DNA of 54,677 bases from Parvularcula sp. (GTDB lineage: Bacteria; Pseudomonadota; Alphaproteobacteria; Caulobacterales; Parvularculaceae), in the NCBI GenBank assembly GCA_002704915.1, contig PAIP01000069.1, positions 1 through 54,677 of the forward strand. The letters are read 5' to 3'. The translations under genes and the position numbers were made by a program. Shown in pieces: positions 40,793 to 50,607 of this stretch (the first letter of the stretch is position 1; the number at the start of each line of letters is the position of its first letter). The notes under the pieces are model-generated. The model saw only the letters and a program-made list of their open reading frames with translations. It was not told the DNA's origin and searched no databases.

Positions 40793-42160
40793 TTACTCCA
40801 CCGGGGCATTGGGGGAAAGGAGGTCGCCCTGCGGCTCCTCGCGGCGCTCCTCCTCCACCTTTTCTTCAAGGTGGGTGTCGGGGGCGACGTCCTGCGCCGC
40901 CGCAGGGGCTGCGCGTTCGCGCTTCTTCGGTTTTTCGGGGCCGGCCTCTTCGGTGGTGACGGTCGCCGCCGCCGTCTCTTTCAGGATTGGCGGGGCCTTT
41001 TCGTCAAACCGCAGGCGATAAATGGGTTCGGGCAGGGCGAAGCCGGCGTCTTCAAGGGCGTCTTTAGCGGCCGAAAGGGCGAGGCTGCGCGATTTTGCAA
41101 AATCCGCCTGGCGCTGGTCGATCCAGGCGGCGAAGAAGATGACAATGTTGGAATCGCCAACGACCTTTATAAAGCCGAGAGGGGGTGGCTCTTTCAGAAC
41201 GAAATCGAGGGATTTCATGGCCTCGATGCCGGTCTCGATAGCGGCGATCGGATCGTCATCGGCGTCGACGCCGAGTTCGAAATCGAAACGGCGCTCCGGA
41301 TTGCGGGTGTAGTTGAGGATCACCGCTTTAAAGACGCTGGCGTTCGGAATGCGCAAATGATTGCCGTCGAGGGTCATCAGGATCGTCGCCCGCGAGGTGA
41401 GGCGGATGACCCGGCCTTCCTTGTTGTCGATTACGACGTGATCGTTGGGACGAAAAGGCTGGCGCAGGGACAGCATGATCGAGGCGATGTAGTTCTCGAT
41501 CGTGTCGCGCACGGCGAAGCCGACGGCGAGGCCAATAACGCCGGCGGCGCCGAGAAACGCGCCGAGCAGCGCCGTCGCATCGAGAAGGCTTAAGGCTGCA
41601 ACGGCGCCGAGAATGAAGAAAAGACCGCGAAAGGTCGAGGCGGCAAGCTCCGCGATAAAGGCGTTTGGCGTGATATGCCGCCAAAGCCAGCGCCATGAAG
41701 ATAGCAGCCAGCCAAAAGCGGCGATGGCGGCGAACATGGCGAGAGCGAGGAGAATGAGCGGCAAGGAGCGCAGCGCATCACGGAAAAATGTCTCCGCCTG
41801 TCCCGCCGCGGGCGTCAGGCGGGTCGAGACTGAAACATCCCGTTCGATTTCATTCTCGACGGTGACGACGCCATTGATGCGCGCCGCGATTGCCTCGGCG
41901 CGGGCGGCGGCGTCCGCTGTTTGTGTTGTGCCGGAAAGCGTGACGACGCCCGATGCGACCGATGCCTCCACCCGTTGCAGCGAGTCGATCTCGGCAAAGA
42001 TGTCGTGAATGCGTGCGGCGATCTCGGCGTCGCCTGCGCCCGGCGGCGCGGTTTCGATGACGGGGGCGGGATCCGCCGGCGCCGGGTCCTGTGCGCTGGC
42101 GGGCGCGATGATGATCGCGGCGGCCATGAGAAGCGCAATAATCTTCAAACCTGTCGTCAT
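40793..42160 (-). CDS. Mechanosensitive channel (MscS family) with periplasmic BON domain
   Basis: A 455-residue protein. Signal-like first helix ending at PASAQ, a BON domain at about 40-110 (VASGVVTLSGTTQTADAAAR), then three transmembrane helices at about 125-215 including the pore-lining TM3 (AFLGAAGVIGLAVGFAVRDT), and an MscS cytoplasmic beta domain (NDHVVIDNKEGRVIRLTSRA). The C-terminus is a long charged tail. MscS channels open under membrane tension to release solutes at hypo-osmotic shock; BON domains bind membranes or envelope. ATG 42160 is used, and a GTG at 42175 overlaps the GAGGA motif. Confidence 0.9.
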   Translation of the reverse strand: MTTGLKIIALLMAAAIIIAPASAQDPAPADPAPVIETAPPGAGDAEIAARIHDIFAEIDSLQRVEASVASGVVTLSGTTQTADAAARAEAIAARINGVVTVENEIERDVSVSTRLTPAAGQAETFFRDALRSLPLILLALAMFAAIAAFGWLLSSWRWLWRHITPNAFIAELAASTFRGLFFILGAVAALSLLDATALLGAFLGAAGVIGLAVGFAVRDTIENYIASIMLSLRQPFRPNDHVVIDNKEGRVIRLTSRATILMTLDGNHLRIPNASVFKAVILNYTRNPERRFDFELGVDADDDPIAAIETGIEAMKSLDFVLKEPPPLGFIKVVGDSNIVIFFAAWIDQRQADFAKSRSLALSAAKDALEDAGFALPEPIYRLRFDEKAPPILKETAAATVTTEEAGPEKPKKRERAAPAAAQDVAPDTHLEEKVEEERREEPQGDLLSPNAPVE

Positions 42161-42218
42161 GACGCTGAAGAACACTCCTCTTTTTTAATGGTTGCGAGAG
42201 GGCGCGGTCTCGCGTCTC

Positions 42219-43802
42219 TTAGCGCGCCAGCGCGTCATCGATCAGTTTCGCTGTTGCTCCTGCGCCGTAAATCTTGGTGAAGGGGCCCATGCGCGGGCCT
42301 GCTTCCTGGCCGAAGACAACTTCGTAAAGGCCCCTGAACCAGTCGCGAATGTTTTCGAAGTCCTGAGCCTTTCCCGCGTCGAAAACAGCCGTCTGGTAAT
42401 CGTCTTCGGAGCCGTCCTCGCCGATTTCTTTCAGCCGCGCCGACAACATCTCCAGCGCCGCCCGTTCCTTGTCCGAAGGCGTGCGGAATTTTTTCGTCGG
42501 CTGGATGAAGCGCAGGAAATAGCGCTCCGCATAGACGAGCATGGCGTCGGCGGCAGCGAACTCTTCTTCCGTGGCGTCAGGGCGATATTTGCGGATAAAG
42601 CCGCGCAAGACGGCGGCGTCCGCCGCGCCCGCGGCGCTGACGAGATTCAACAGCATGGCGAAGTTCACCGGCGGCAGCACCGCCGGCGGCTTGCCCTCGT
42701 GAATATGCCAGACCGGGTTGTCGAGAGCCTTCGCGCCTTCCTGATCGCCATATTTCTCCAAATGCGTCCAGTATTCGTCGGCCGTTTTCGGGATGATGTC
42801 GAAATAGAGCTTCTTCGCCGATTTCGGATTCTGGAACATGTAAAGCGACAGGCTTTCCGGCGAGGCGTAGGTGAGCCACTCCTCGATGGTGATGCCATTG
42901 CCTTTGGTCTTGGAAATCTTCTTGCCCTGTTCGTCGACAAAGAGCTGATAGTTGAAGCCCGCGGGCGGTTCTGCGCCGAGCGCTTTGACGACCCGGTTCG
43001 ACAGACGCACCGATTCCGTCAGGTCTTCGCCCGACATTTCGTAATCGACGCCGAGCGCATGCCAGCGTCCGGCCCAGTCGACTTTCCATTGCAGCTTCGC
43101 CGCGCCGCCGGCGACGCTCATGCGGGTTTTCTCGCCGTCTTCATCCTCGAAAACGACTTCGCCCTTTTTCGCATCGATCTCGAGCATGGGAACGTAAAGA
43201 ACGCGTCCCGTCTTCGGTGAGATCGGCAGGATTGGCGAATAGCTCGCGCGGCGTTCTTCACCCAGCGTCGGCAGGATGATCTCCATCACCTGATCGTAGC
43301 GTTCAAGAACGCGGATCAGCGTGTCGTCGAACATGCCGCTGCGATAGCACTCGGTGGAGGACATAAACTCGTATTCGAAGCCGAACTGGTCGAGAAAGGC
43401 GCGAAGCTTGGCGTTGTTGTGATGCGCAAAGCTTTCATGTTCGCCCCATGGGTCTGGCACGACCGTCAGCGGCTTTTGCAGATAGCCGTTCAAGAGTTCC
43501 TGGTTCGGGACATGGGGCGGGACTTTCCGCATGCCGTCCATGTCGTCGGAAAAGGCGATGAGGCGCGTCTCCCGCCCCGTCAGCAATTCAAAGGCGCGGC
43601 GCACCATGGTGGTGCGCGCCACCTCGCCGAAGGTGCCGATATGGGGCGGGCCGGAGGGGCCGTAACCGGTTTCGAACACGATCGGACCATCCTTTTTCAC
43701 CTTGTCGAGACGCTTGATCAGGGATCTGGCTTCCTGAAACGGCCAGCTTTTGGCCGCGGCGGCGTCTTCGGCGGTGAAATTCTTGATCTGGAGGGCGGTC
43801 AT
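42219..43802 (-). CDS. lysS: Lysyl-tRNA synthetase, class I
   Basis: A 527-residue class I (archaeal-type) lysyl-tRNA synthetase, the form found in most alphaproteobacteria in place of the class II enzyme. It charges tRNA-Lys with lysine. The HIGH-type motif is SGPPHIGTFGE and the KMSKS-type motif is KKISKTKGNG. The C-terminal anticodon-binding helices are complete. ATG 43802 gives the normal start (MTALQIKNFTAEDA). The frame stays open to 43865 without conserved residues. Confidence 0.96.
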   Translation of the reverse strand: MTALQIKNFTAEDAAAAKSWPFQEARSLIKRLDKVKKDGPIVFETGYGPSGPPHIGTFGEVARTTMVRRAFELLTGRETRLIAFSDDMDGMRKVPPHVPNQELLNGYLQKPLTVVPDPWGEHESFAHHNNAKLRAFLDQFGFEYEFMSSTECYRSGMFDDTLIRVLERYDQVMEIILPTLGEERRASYSPILPISPKTGRVLYVPMLEIDAKKGEVVFEDEDGEKTRMSVAGGAAKLQWKVDWAGRWHALGVDYEMSGEDLTESVRLSNRVVKALGAEPPAGFNYQLFVDEQGKKISKTKGNGITIEEWLTYASPESLSLYMFQNPKSAKKLYFDIIPKTADEYWTHLEKYGDQEGAKALDNPVWHIHEGKPPAVLPPVNFAMLLNLVSAAGAADAAVLRGFIRKYRPDATEEEFAAADAMLVYAERYFLRFIQPTKKFRTPSDKERAALEMLSARLKEIGEDGSEDDYQTAVFDAGKAQDFENIRDWFRGLYEVVFGQEAGPRMGPFTKIYGAGATAKLIDDALAR

Positions 43803-43954
43803 GATGGCGTTGCTTTCGGCGTTAAAAGAGAGGCGGAGGTTTAACGCGGCGCGGCGGCAGGTCAATTGCCGCTAACCTCGCGGTTGCCGTTTTCCGGTCG
43901 CGCCGCTAGGGTCCGCCCAATTCTCGGACAGCCATATTCTAAGGAGCCCCATTC

Positions 43955-44389
43955 ATGGCCGGAAGTCTCGTCAGCCTCACGCCGCAGGAAGCGGTGATCT
44001 ATCTGATGGTCATGACCTCGGCCTCCGATGGCGCTATCAAGGATGAGGAGCTTCGCACCATCGGCCGGGTCGTGCGCTCTTTTCCGCTCTTTTCCGATGC
44101 GGACGAGGCGGGGCTTGTGGAGACGGCGGAGGCCTGCGGCGCGCTGATGTCGTCCGAGGGCGGGTTGCACAAGGTTCTGGAATCGGCGGCGAAAGCCCTG
44201 CCGGATCATTTGGGCGAAACCGCCTATGCGGCGGTCGTCGACGTGGTGACGGCGGATGAAAATCTCGACGTCACGGAAATCCGGGTGCTTGAGCTCATTC
44301 GCGAGGCGCTGAAAGTATCCGATGAAGGCGCGCAGGCGATCGATCACGCGGCACGCGCCCGTCACATGACGCTCGACGAGGCGTCGTAA
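43955..44389 (+). CDS. TerB-like (tellurite resistance TerB fold) protein
   Basis: A 144-residue all-helical protein. Duplicated acidic helix-loop segments MTSASDGAIKDEELRTIGRV and VVTADENLDVTEIRVLELI match the TerB/DjlA N-terminal fold, which is thought to bind metal ions. AAGGAG precedes the ATG. No other ter genes are nearby, so tellurite resistance should not be inferred. Standalone TerB proteins are common in alphaproteobacteria and functionally obscure. It ends one base before the convergent membrane gene. Confidence 0.85.
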   Translation: MAGSLVSLTPQEAVIYLMVMTSASDGAIKDEELRTIGRVVRSFPLFSDADEAGLVETAEACGALMSSEGGLHKVLESAAKALPDHLGETAYAAVVDVVTADENLDVTEIRVLELIREALKVSDEGAQAIDHAARARHMTLDEAS

Positions 44390-44390
44390 G

Positions 44391-44789
44391 TTACTTTTCG
44401 ACGATGCGCGCCTGAAAAAGCGGAAACAGTCCGAAGAGGATTTGCCCGGCGAGGCCGAGTGCGCCGGGCGTCTCTTTGTAGGCGGATAGCTGTTCGGAGA
44501 GGCTTCGGCCAAAGCCGTACTCGCCAAGGATGAACTCGGCCAGCAACAAGAATCCGAAGGCGGAAAATCCCATAAGAAGGCGCGGGGCCGTTGCCGCCGC
44601 CACGGCGAAGCGGCGCACCCAATAGCCGCAGAGCAGCCAGCTTGCACTCAGGATGAAAGGCGTCTCAATAAGCACCGCCGCGAGCGGGCCCAGTGCTGGT
44701 TCAAGAATGAGCACGCGCAGAGATCCCAACAGGAAGCCTACAGCGAACACCGAAGCGAAGTAAGCGACGCCTGCGAGAAAAACACTCAT
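44391..44789 (-). CDS. Small integral membrane protein
   Basis: A 132-residue protein with four hydrophobic helices (for example FLAGVAYFASVFAVGFLLGS and LLMGFSAFGFLLLAEFILGE). No family is recognised with confidence. ATG 44789 overlaps the stop of the SLC13 transporter gene (ATGA), so it is co-translated with it. An accessory role for the carrier is possible but unsupported. Confidence 0.75.
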   Translation of the reverse strand: MSVFLAGVAYFASVFAVGFLLGSLRVLILEPALGPLAAVLIETPFILSASWLLCGYWVRRFAVAAATAPRLLMGFSAFGFLLLAEFILGEYGFGRSLSEQLSAYKETPGALGLAGQILFGLFPLFQARIVEK

Positions 44790-46150
44790 CGCAGCATCAT
44801 CCAGCACATGCTGGAGACGAGAAAGGCGATAATGACGTTCAGCGCCGAGCCTTCACGCGCCATGCGGGCGATGGAGATGCGCTGGGTGCCGTAAATGATG
44901 GCGTTGGGCGCGGTCGCCACGGGGAGCATGAAGGCGCAGGAGCAGGAGATAACCGCCGGGATCATCAAGAGCTCCGGTTTCAGTCCTGCGCCGGCGGCGA
45001 CGGCGGCGAGAATCGGCATCAGCAAGTTCGCCGTGGCGGTGTTCGACGTCACTTCGGTGAGGAAGGTCACGGAAAGGCACAAGCCAAGCATGGTGAGGAA
45101 CAAGGGCGCGCGTGTCAGCCCTGCCAACTGATCGCCTATCAGCACATCAAGTCCGCTCGCCCGGAAGGCGCTGGCGATGCAGATGCCGCCGGCGAACAAC
45201 AGCAGCATGCCCCAAGGGATGTCGCCCGCCGATTTCCAGTCGAGCAGGGCGCTTCCCTTTCCGTTGGGCACGAGAAACATGAGAATGACAGCGAAGACGG
45301 CCACGGTGGAATCGCCCGCGTTTTCCATGCCGAGGGCCCCGGACCAGCCGCCGAACGGTTCGATCCGCGTCACCCATAAAAGGATCGCCACCGCGAAGAC
45401 GATAAGGGTTCGCTTTTCATCCGTGCGCCATGGGCCCGGATCGGAAAGTTCCGGCGTTCTGACGCCGCCAAGGGAGCGGGTCAGCCAGAGCGCCATAACG
45501 GGAACGCCGATGACGACGATGGGCAGGCCGATGCTCATCCAGTGCAGGAAAGAAAATTCCTCGCCTGTCGCGCGCAGGTAGTTGTCGGCGAAAATAAGAT
45601 TTGGCGGCGTGCCGATCAGCGTCGCGGTGCCGCCGAAGGAGGCGGCGTAGGCGATGCCGAGCAGCAGCGCAGGGCCGAGCTTCGGATCGTCCGTGCGCGT
45701 CAGGATCGCGAGGGCCATAGTGGCGAGCATCAGGGTGGTCGCGGTGTTGGATATCCACATGGACAAAACCGCCGCGGCGACCATGAAGCCGATCACCAGC
45801 CGGCGGCCCGACCCGCCGACCAGCTTGATCATATAAAGCGCGAGCCGCTCATGGGCGCCGGAGCGTTCCAGCGCTTTCGACAGCATGAAAGACGCCATCA
45901 GGAGTATAATGACATATGAGCCGAGCGCGGCGGCCGCCTCGCGCTGGTCGAGAACGCCCGCCAGCGGAAACAGCGCAAACGGAACCAGCGAGGTCGCCGG
46001 GATCGGCAGCGCCTCGCTCACCCACCAGAAGGCGGTCAGCGCCGTGATGGCGATGGTGGCGATAATGGGTTCAGGCAGTCCTGCGACAAAGGACGCGGCG
46101 CCGGCGACGGCTGCGAAGGCAAGGCCGGAAAGAATGCGCATGGGGTTCAT
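44786..46150 (-). CDS. SLC13/DASS-family sodium-dicarboxylate/sulfate-type symporter
   Basis: A 454-residue inner-membrane carrier with about 11-12 helices. Two SNT substrate/sodium motifs, one in each inverted half, are visible: WISNTATTLMLA and EVTSNTATANLLMP, plus GTPPNLIF and TAPNAIIYGT. Family members import C4-dicarboxylates, citrate or sulfate with sodium. Start uncertain: ATG 46150 begins just before the first helix, while ATG 46198 has an AGGAG only 2 bases away and adds 16 residues. Confidence 0.9.
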   Translation of the reverse strand: MNPMRILSGLAFAAVAGAASFVAGLPEPIIATIAITALTAFWWVSEALPIPATSLVPFALFPLAGVLDQREAAAALGSYVIILLMASFMLSKALERSGAHERLALYMIKLVGGSGRRLVIGFMVAAAVLSMWISNTATTLMLATMALAILTRTDDPKLGPALLLGIAYAASFGGTATLIGTPPNLIFADNYLRATGEEFSFLHWMSIGLPIVVIGVPVMALWLTRSLGGVRTPELSDPGPWRTDEKRTLIVFAVAILLWVTRIEPFGGWSGALGMENAGDSTVAVFAVILMFLVPNGKGSALLDWKSAGDIPWGMLLLFAGGICIASAFRASGLDVLIGDQLAGLTRAPLFLTMLGLCLSVTFLTEVTSNTATANLLMPILAAVAAGAGLKPELLMIPAVISCSCAFMLPVATAPNAIIYGTQRISIARMAREGSALNVIIAFLVSSMCWMMLR

Positions 46151-46249
46151 GGGCGCGCAGTTTGTCCTTGGTTGCCGCGCGCTGTCCAGCGTGCTCATCT
46201 CTCCTGATCCGTCTGGACCGGCGGGACGGGGCGGGGTAGGCAGGCGCCC

Positions 46250-46606
46250 ATGATCGAAAACACCCCTGAATTTGTCTATCGTCTCGCCAGCGCCGAAGAA
46301 TGGCGACAGGCGCAAGAAACCGGCGCCCTGCCGCGGCGCGATATCGATGTGAAAGACGGATATTTCCATCTGTCGACGCGTGAACAGGCGTTAAAAACGG
46401 CGCGGCTTCACTTCGCTGGGGCGACCGATCTGGTGGCGCTTGAAATTCCTCTCGCCGCAATCGCCGACAAGGTGAAGTTCGAGCTTGCGCCCAAGCGCGG
46501 CGAGGCCTTTCCCCATTATCATGGCGATCTCCTGTCGAGCCATGTGCGAAAGGCCATCCGGTTGGAGCCGAACGGCGCGGCGTTTTCCTTCGGAGGAGAT
46601 CAGTGA
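46250..46606 (+). CDS. DUF952 family protein
   Basis: A 118-residue protein of the DUF952 family: [18 protein letters not shown], then [13 protein letters not shown] and [16 protein letters not shown]. Function unknown; the fold resembles ADP-ribosyltransferase-like proteins. Its stop overlaps the pyrD start (GTGA). This pairing is common in alphaproteobacteria and probably reflects co-transcription rather than a shared pathway. Confidence 0.9.
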   Translation: MIENTPEFVYRLASAEEWRQAQETGALPRRDIDVKDGYFHLSTREQALKTARLHFAGATDLVALEIPLAAIADKVKFELAPKRGEAFPHYHGDLLSSHVRKAIRLEPNGAAFSFGGDQ

Positions 46607-47661
46607 GAACGCCGATTTTCCTGGCGGGGCTCGGCGCCATGGCCATGGGCGCGCTCGATGCGGAGACGGCCCATCATCTGACGATCCGTATACTGAAGGC
46701 CGGCTTGGGGCCGAAGGTCGATCTCGAAACGCCGCGCCTTGCCATCGATGTCGCCGGCATTTCCTTTCCCAACCCCCTGGGTCTCGCCGCCGGTTTCGAC
46801 AAGAACGCGGAAGCGCCGAACGCCGCGCTTGATATGGGGTTCGGTTTCGTCGAGGTGGGCGCCGTGACGCCGCGCCCGCAGCCGGGCAATCCGCGCCCCC
46901 GGGTTTTTCGGTTGCGCGCCGATGCAGGCGTCATCAATCGTTACGGGTTTAACAATGACGGACTTGACGCCGTTGCGGCGCGGCTGAAGGCGCGCGAAAG
47001 GCGCGGCATTGTCGGCGTCAATCTCGGCGCCAATAAGGATTCGGAAGATCGTACGGAAGACTATGTGCAAGGCGTAATAACGCTTGCCGGGCTCGTGGAC
47101 TTCTTCACGGTCAATATTTCTTCGCCCAACACGCCGGGCCTGCGCGCGCTGCAGGGGAAATCGACGCTTGAGGAATTGATGCGGCGGGTTCTCGCGGCGC
47201 GCGATGCGGCGGCGGCGGGAACGCCGGTGTTTTTAAAGATCGCGCCGGATCTCGCCGATGAAGACAAGGCGGATATCGCTGATGTGGCGAAGGCGATGGA
47301 GCTTGACGCGCTGATCATCTCTAATACGACGATTGCGCGCGCTCCGAATTTGCGCAGCAGTGCGGCGAGTGAAAAAGGCGGGCTTTCGGGTCAACCGCTT
47401 TTCACCATGTCGACGGCGCTGTTGCGTGAGTTCTATCGCATCATTGGAAAGGACGTTCCGCTGATTGGCGTCGGCGGCGTGTCGACGGCGCGCGACGCCT
47501 ATGAAAAAATTCTCGCCGGGGCCTCGCTGGTCCAGCTTTACACGTCGCTCGTCTATGAAGGGCCGGGGCTGCCGTCACGAATTCTGAAAGAGCTGCCGTC
47601 TTTTCTCAATGCGGATGGTTTTACGACTATTGACGAAGCCGTGGGCGCGGGCGCGCAATAA
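46603..47661 (+). CDS. pyrD: Dihydroorotate dehydrogenase (quinone), class 2
   Basis: A 352-residue flavoenzyme of the inner-membrane face that oxidises dihydroorotate to orotate with ubiquinone in pyrimidine synthesis. FMN/active-site blocks: [29 protein letters not shown], the serine-type base region, ISNTTIAR and [15 protein letters not shown]. The N-terminal helical extension is typical of membrane-associated class 2 enzymes. GTG start overlaps the upstream DUF952 stop by 4 bases. Confidence 0.95.
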   Translation: MRTPIFLAGLGAMAMGALDAETAHHLTIRILKAGLGPKVDLETPRLAIDVAGISFPNPLGLAAGFDKNAEAPNAALDMGFGFVEVGAVTPRPQPGNPRPRVFRLRADAGVINRYGFNNDGLDAVAARLKARERRGIVGVNLGANKDSEDRTEDYVQGVITLAGLVDFFTVNISSPNTPGLRALQGKSTLEELMRRVLAARDAAAAGTPVFLKIAPDLADEDKADIADVAKAMELDALIISNTTIARAPNLRSSAASEKGGLSGQPLFTMSTALLREFYRIIGKDVPLIGVGGVSTARDAYEKILAGASLVQLYTSLVYEGPGLPSRILKELPSFLNADGFTTIDEAVGAGAQ

Positions 47662-47808
47662 CATTCCATCACATTTCGGCGACTTGCTTGTAAGCATCTG
47701 AAATCTCTTCGCATCCTCTGAAGTGCGGAATGCGACTTTGCTGTTTTTCCCGTGTTTAATACGGACAGTTGCGTTTTTCATTTTTCATTGAAATTACGGA
47801 GAAGAAAC

Positions 47809-48435
47809 ATGATCCGAAGAGTTCTGACGGCCTTTATTGGCCTCACGGCTCTCTTTGTACCTGTAACAGCGGCAAACGCCGCAGTGCTCGTTGGTCAAAC
47901 CGTCGTTGAACCGACTTTCGATTTCGATTCAGCAGGTTTGACCCCCTCTCTGCTTGGAGACGCCGGCACAACCAGCGAGGGATATTTGTCATTCCCCATT
48001 ACTGGTGGCAATCTGGGCGCCGGGCTGATTGAACATGAGAATTCTGGCGTTCGACTTACCGCAGGCTCTGTTTTCGTCGATCTGGAAAATTTCCTTATTG
48101 ATATTTCCGACCCGGCAAATGGAACTATTTCAGCCGATGTTTCGGCAAGCACCGGCGCTATGGTCGCCGATGCGCCGGTCTTTTCCTTTGATTTGACCTC
48201 GGTCAGCGATCCTTTCGACCTCAGCAATCCGACGATTGAACTTTTGTTCACGGCGGCGGCGTCAAGTTTGTTGAACAGTGTCTTCAATCTTGGGGACCCG
48301 GATGCGTTAACCGGCGCACGCTTCGGTTTTGCCGCGACTGCGCCTTCCGAAGTGCCTTTGCCTGCCGCGGCATGGTTGTTCCTTGCCGGCGCCGGAGCGT
48401 TGGGTATGTCACGGCGTAAAAAAGCAATCGCTTAA
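47809..48435 (+). CDS. VPLPA-CTERM sorting-domain protein
   Basis: A 208-residue exported protein. Signal peptide with hydrophobic FIGLTALFVPVTA ending near ANAA (about residue 24). The body is low in cysteine and beta-rich without a known domain. The C-terminus is a VPLPA-CTERM signal: VPLPAAAWLFLAGAGALG followed by RRKK. Such signals are processed by exosortase-type enzymes and mark proteins for surface or matrix export. No exosortase gene is in this window, so it must be elsewhere. GGAGAAG precedes ATG 47809. A strong terminator follows. Confidence 0.87.
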   Translation: MIRRVLTAFIGLTALFVPVTAANAAVLVGQTVVEPTFDFDSAGLTPSLLGDAGTTSEGYLSFPITGGNLGAGLIEHENSGVRLTAGSVFVDLENFLIDISDPANGTISADVSASTGAMVADAPVFSFDLTSVSDPFDLSNPTIELLFTAAASSLLNSVFNLGDPDALTGARFGFAATAPSEVPLPAAAWLFLAGAGALGMSRRKKAIA

Positions 48436-48457
48436 GTTGGCTTTTTAGCGATTAGAG

Positions 48458-48486
48458 AGGGCCGCCTTGTTCGGGCGGCCCTTTTT
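48458..48486 (+). terminator. Intrinsic terminator AGGGCCGCC-N7-GGCGGCCCT + T-run
   Basis: Perfect 9-base stem (48458-48466, 48474-48482) followed by TTTT on the plus strand, 23 bases after the VPLPA-CTERM stop. It lies at the convergent junction with the MATE gene, whose stop codon overlaps the T-run. Confidence 0.9.
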
Positions 48487-49837
48487 AGCGGAAGTCGTTC
48501 TGTAAACGCGGCAGCCAGAAGGCGAGCGTGACAGCGCGCAGAATGAAATACAGGGAAAACGCAGCCCACAGCCCGTGATTGTCCCACCGCCCGGCGAGCC
48601 AGATCGAGGCGGCGATAAAAAGCGGCGCGGAAATGATCATGGAATCGCGCATTTCCCGAGAGCGCGTGGCGCCGATGAAAATCCCGTCCAGTTGAAAGCC
48701 GATAACGACGATCAACGGGCTGACGACCACCCAGGGCATATATTCCGTCATCGCGTTCCGGATCGGCCCCGCTGGCGTCAGCAGGGCGGCGAGCGGCGCG
48801 CCCGCAATCCAGTAAAACAGTGTGAAAGCGACAGCCGCGATGCTGGCGAGAATGAAGGTCTTGCGCACCGCTTCGGCGTAGCGCGCCTTTCCAGCCTCGC
48901 GATCCTTCGCGCCGATGGCCTGTCCGACGAGCGTTTCCGCCGCAATCGCCGTGCCGTCGAGGGCGAGGCCGGTAAAAAGAAAGAGCTGCAACAGCGCCTG
49001 ATTGGCGGCGAGCGTGACATCCCCAAAAGCACCGCCGCGCTGCACGAACCATGAGAAGGAAAAGGCAAGCAGCAGCGTGCGGATGAAGATGTCCATATTG
49101 ATGGAGGCTGTGCGGCGCAGGCGGTCGGCCCTCCAGAACTCGCCGGGCCGCCAGTGGCCGGTCAGGCCGCCTTGTTTTTTCATGATCAGGAGAACGAAAC
49201 TGATGGCGGCGAAAAAGCCGGCGATTTCGGCGGTCAACGTTCCCCAGGCGACGCCGGCTGCGCCCCAGTTCAATCCGACAACGAACCAGTAATCGAGACC
49301 GATATTGAGGATCGTCATGAAAAGGCTCGCGGCCATCAGAAAGTCTGTGCGTCCGCGCGCTGTCAGCCAGCCGAATGCGGCGTAGGAGGCGAGGGCGAAG
49401 GGCGCGCCCCATATGCGAATGTCGAAATAAACGCGCCCGTGCTCAAGGGTTTCGGCGCTCGCCTCCGATCCGGTGCCGAGGAGCTGAAAGGCGAGGAGGC
49501 CCACAGGAATCTGCAGGAGGACAAGGATGACGCCAACGCCGGCGCCGATGACGCCGCCGCGGACAAGCGCTGCACGGGCTTCGCTCTCGTCTTCGGCCCC
49601 CGCCGCCTGCGCCGTCAGTCCGGCGACGCTCATGCGGATGAAACCGAAGGTCCAATAGGCGAGGGAAAAGATCACCGAGCCGAGGCCGACCGCCGCGATG
49701 TCGAGGGGCCGCGCCGACTGCGCCAGCGCCCAGACATCGACAGCGCCGAGAAGCGGCGTCACAGAGGCCGCCACGGACGCCGGCCAGGCGAGGCGCAGGA
49801 TGTCCCGATAGGAAACAGTTGTCGTGGCGGCGGTCAT
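48485..49837 (-). CDS. MATE family efflux transporter (DinF-like)
   Basis: A 450-residue inner-membrane antiporter with 12 predicted helices in two halves, e.g. LRLAWPASVAASVTPLLGAV at the start and GLNWGAAGVAWGTLTAEIAG mid-protein. The profile is closest to the DinF subgroup. MATE proteins export cationic or organic toxic compounds with sodium or protons. There is no adjacent regulator, and substrates cannot be predicted. Confidence 0.93.
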   Translation of the reverse strand: MTAATTTVSYRDILRLAWPASVAASVTPLLGAVDVWALAQSARPLDIAAVGLGSVIFSLAYWTFGFIRMSVAGLTAQAAGAEDESEARAALVRGGVIGAGVGVILVLLQIPVGLLAFQLLGTGSEASAETLEHGRVYFDIRIWGAPFALASYAAFGWLTARGRTDFLMAASLFMTILNIGLDYWFVVGLNWGAAGVAWGTLTAEIAGFFAAISFVLLIMKKQGGLTGHWRPGEFWRADRLRRTASINMDIFIRTLLLAFSFSWFVQRGGAFGDVTLAANQALLQLFLFTGLALDGTAIAAETLVGQAIGAKDREAGKARYAEAVRKTFILASIAAVAFTLFYWIAGAPLAALLTPAGPIRNAMTEYMPWVVVSPLIVVIGFQLDGIFIGATRSREMRDSMIISAPLFIAASIWLAGRWDNHGLWAAFSLYFILRAVTLAFWLPRLQNDFR

Positions 49838-49892
49838 GGCTTCCGCCTAATCGCTCTCGCCGCGCTTGTCACCTTGGACCGAACGGCGGACA

Positions 49893-50600
49893 ATGCCGGC
49901 AATGAGAGAAGACTGGGAGCAATGGGAAACGCCGCCGGGCGGGACGGGAAACAAGCTCGATTCCTCCGAGATCGGCGCGCTCGCCCATCTTTATCGGGGC
50001 GAGGTCTACCGCTCCACTATCTGGCGCACACGGCTCGATAATACGACAAACTGGTCGGTGGTGACGCTTGGCATCGCCCTGTCGGTGACGTACGCCAACC
50101 CTGCCGCCTCGCCGCTGCCGCTTTTGCTGGTGGGCATTCTCATCACTATGTTCCTGATTCTGGAATCGCGGCGTTATCGCTTCTTCAATGTCTGGCGCGC
50201 GCGTTGCCGCTGGATCGAGACGAATTTCTATGCGCCCATGCTGTTCCGCTCCACCCGGCCCGATCCCGGCGAATGGCAGGACGTGCTCGCCAAAGATTAT
50301 CTTGCGCCGCAATATCATATCGGTTTCTGGCGGGCGATGGGCCGGCGACTTCGCCGCAACTATATGTGGATTTTCAGTTTCCAGGCGATCGCCTATGGCG
50401 GCAAGATCGTTATCCATCCGACGCCAGTCGCCTCGTTCAGTGAATTGCTGGACCGCATGGCGGTGGGGCCGTTTCCGGGCGTCATGATGCTGGCGCTGGG
50501 CGTCGTCTTTCATGGCGCGTGGCTCGGTCTTACAATCCACACGCATCTGCTCGATCACCGCGCCCATGGCCGCAGCCGCAGCGTCGGCGGCATGGGCTAG
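49893..50600 (+). CDS. DUF2270 family membrane protein
   Basis: A 235-residue protein of the DUF2270 family. The family signature ALAHLYRGEVYRSTIWRTR then LDNTTNWSVVTLGIALSV is clear, followed by two helices (PLPLLLVGILITMFLILES) and a C-terminal helix pair near PFPGVMMLALGVVFHGAWLG. Function unknown. ATG 49893 is chosen, and 49902 is an alternative. Confidence 0.88.
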   Translation: MPAMREDWEQWETPPGGTGNKLDSSEIGALAHLYRGEVYRSTIWRTRLDNTTNWSVVTLGIALSVTYANPAASPLPLLLVGILITMFLILESRRYRFFNVWRARCRWIETNFYAPMLFRSTRPDPGEWQDVLAKDYLAPQYHIGFWRAMGRRLRRNYMWIFSFQAIAYGGKIVIHPTPVASFSELLDRMAVGPFPGVMMLALGVVFHGAWLGLTIHTHLLDHRAHGRSRSVGGMG

Positions 50601-50607
50601 CGCTATT

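Noticed and set aside
43955-44389. Tellurite resistance operon
   Set aside because: Only a lone TerB-fold protein is present; terC, terD, terZ and similar genes are absent.
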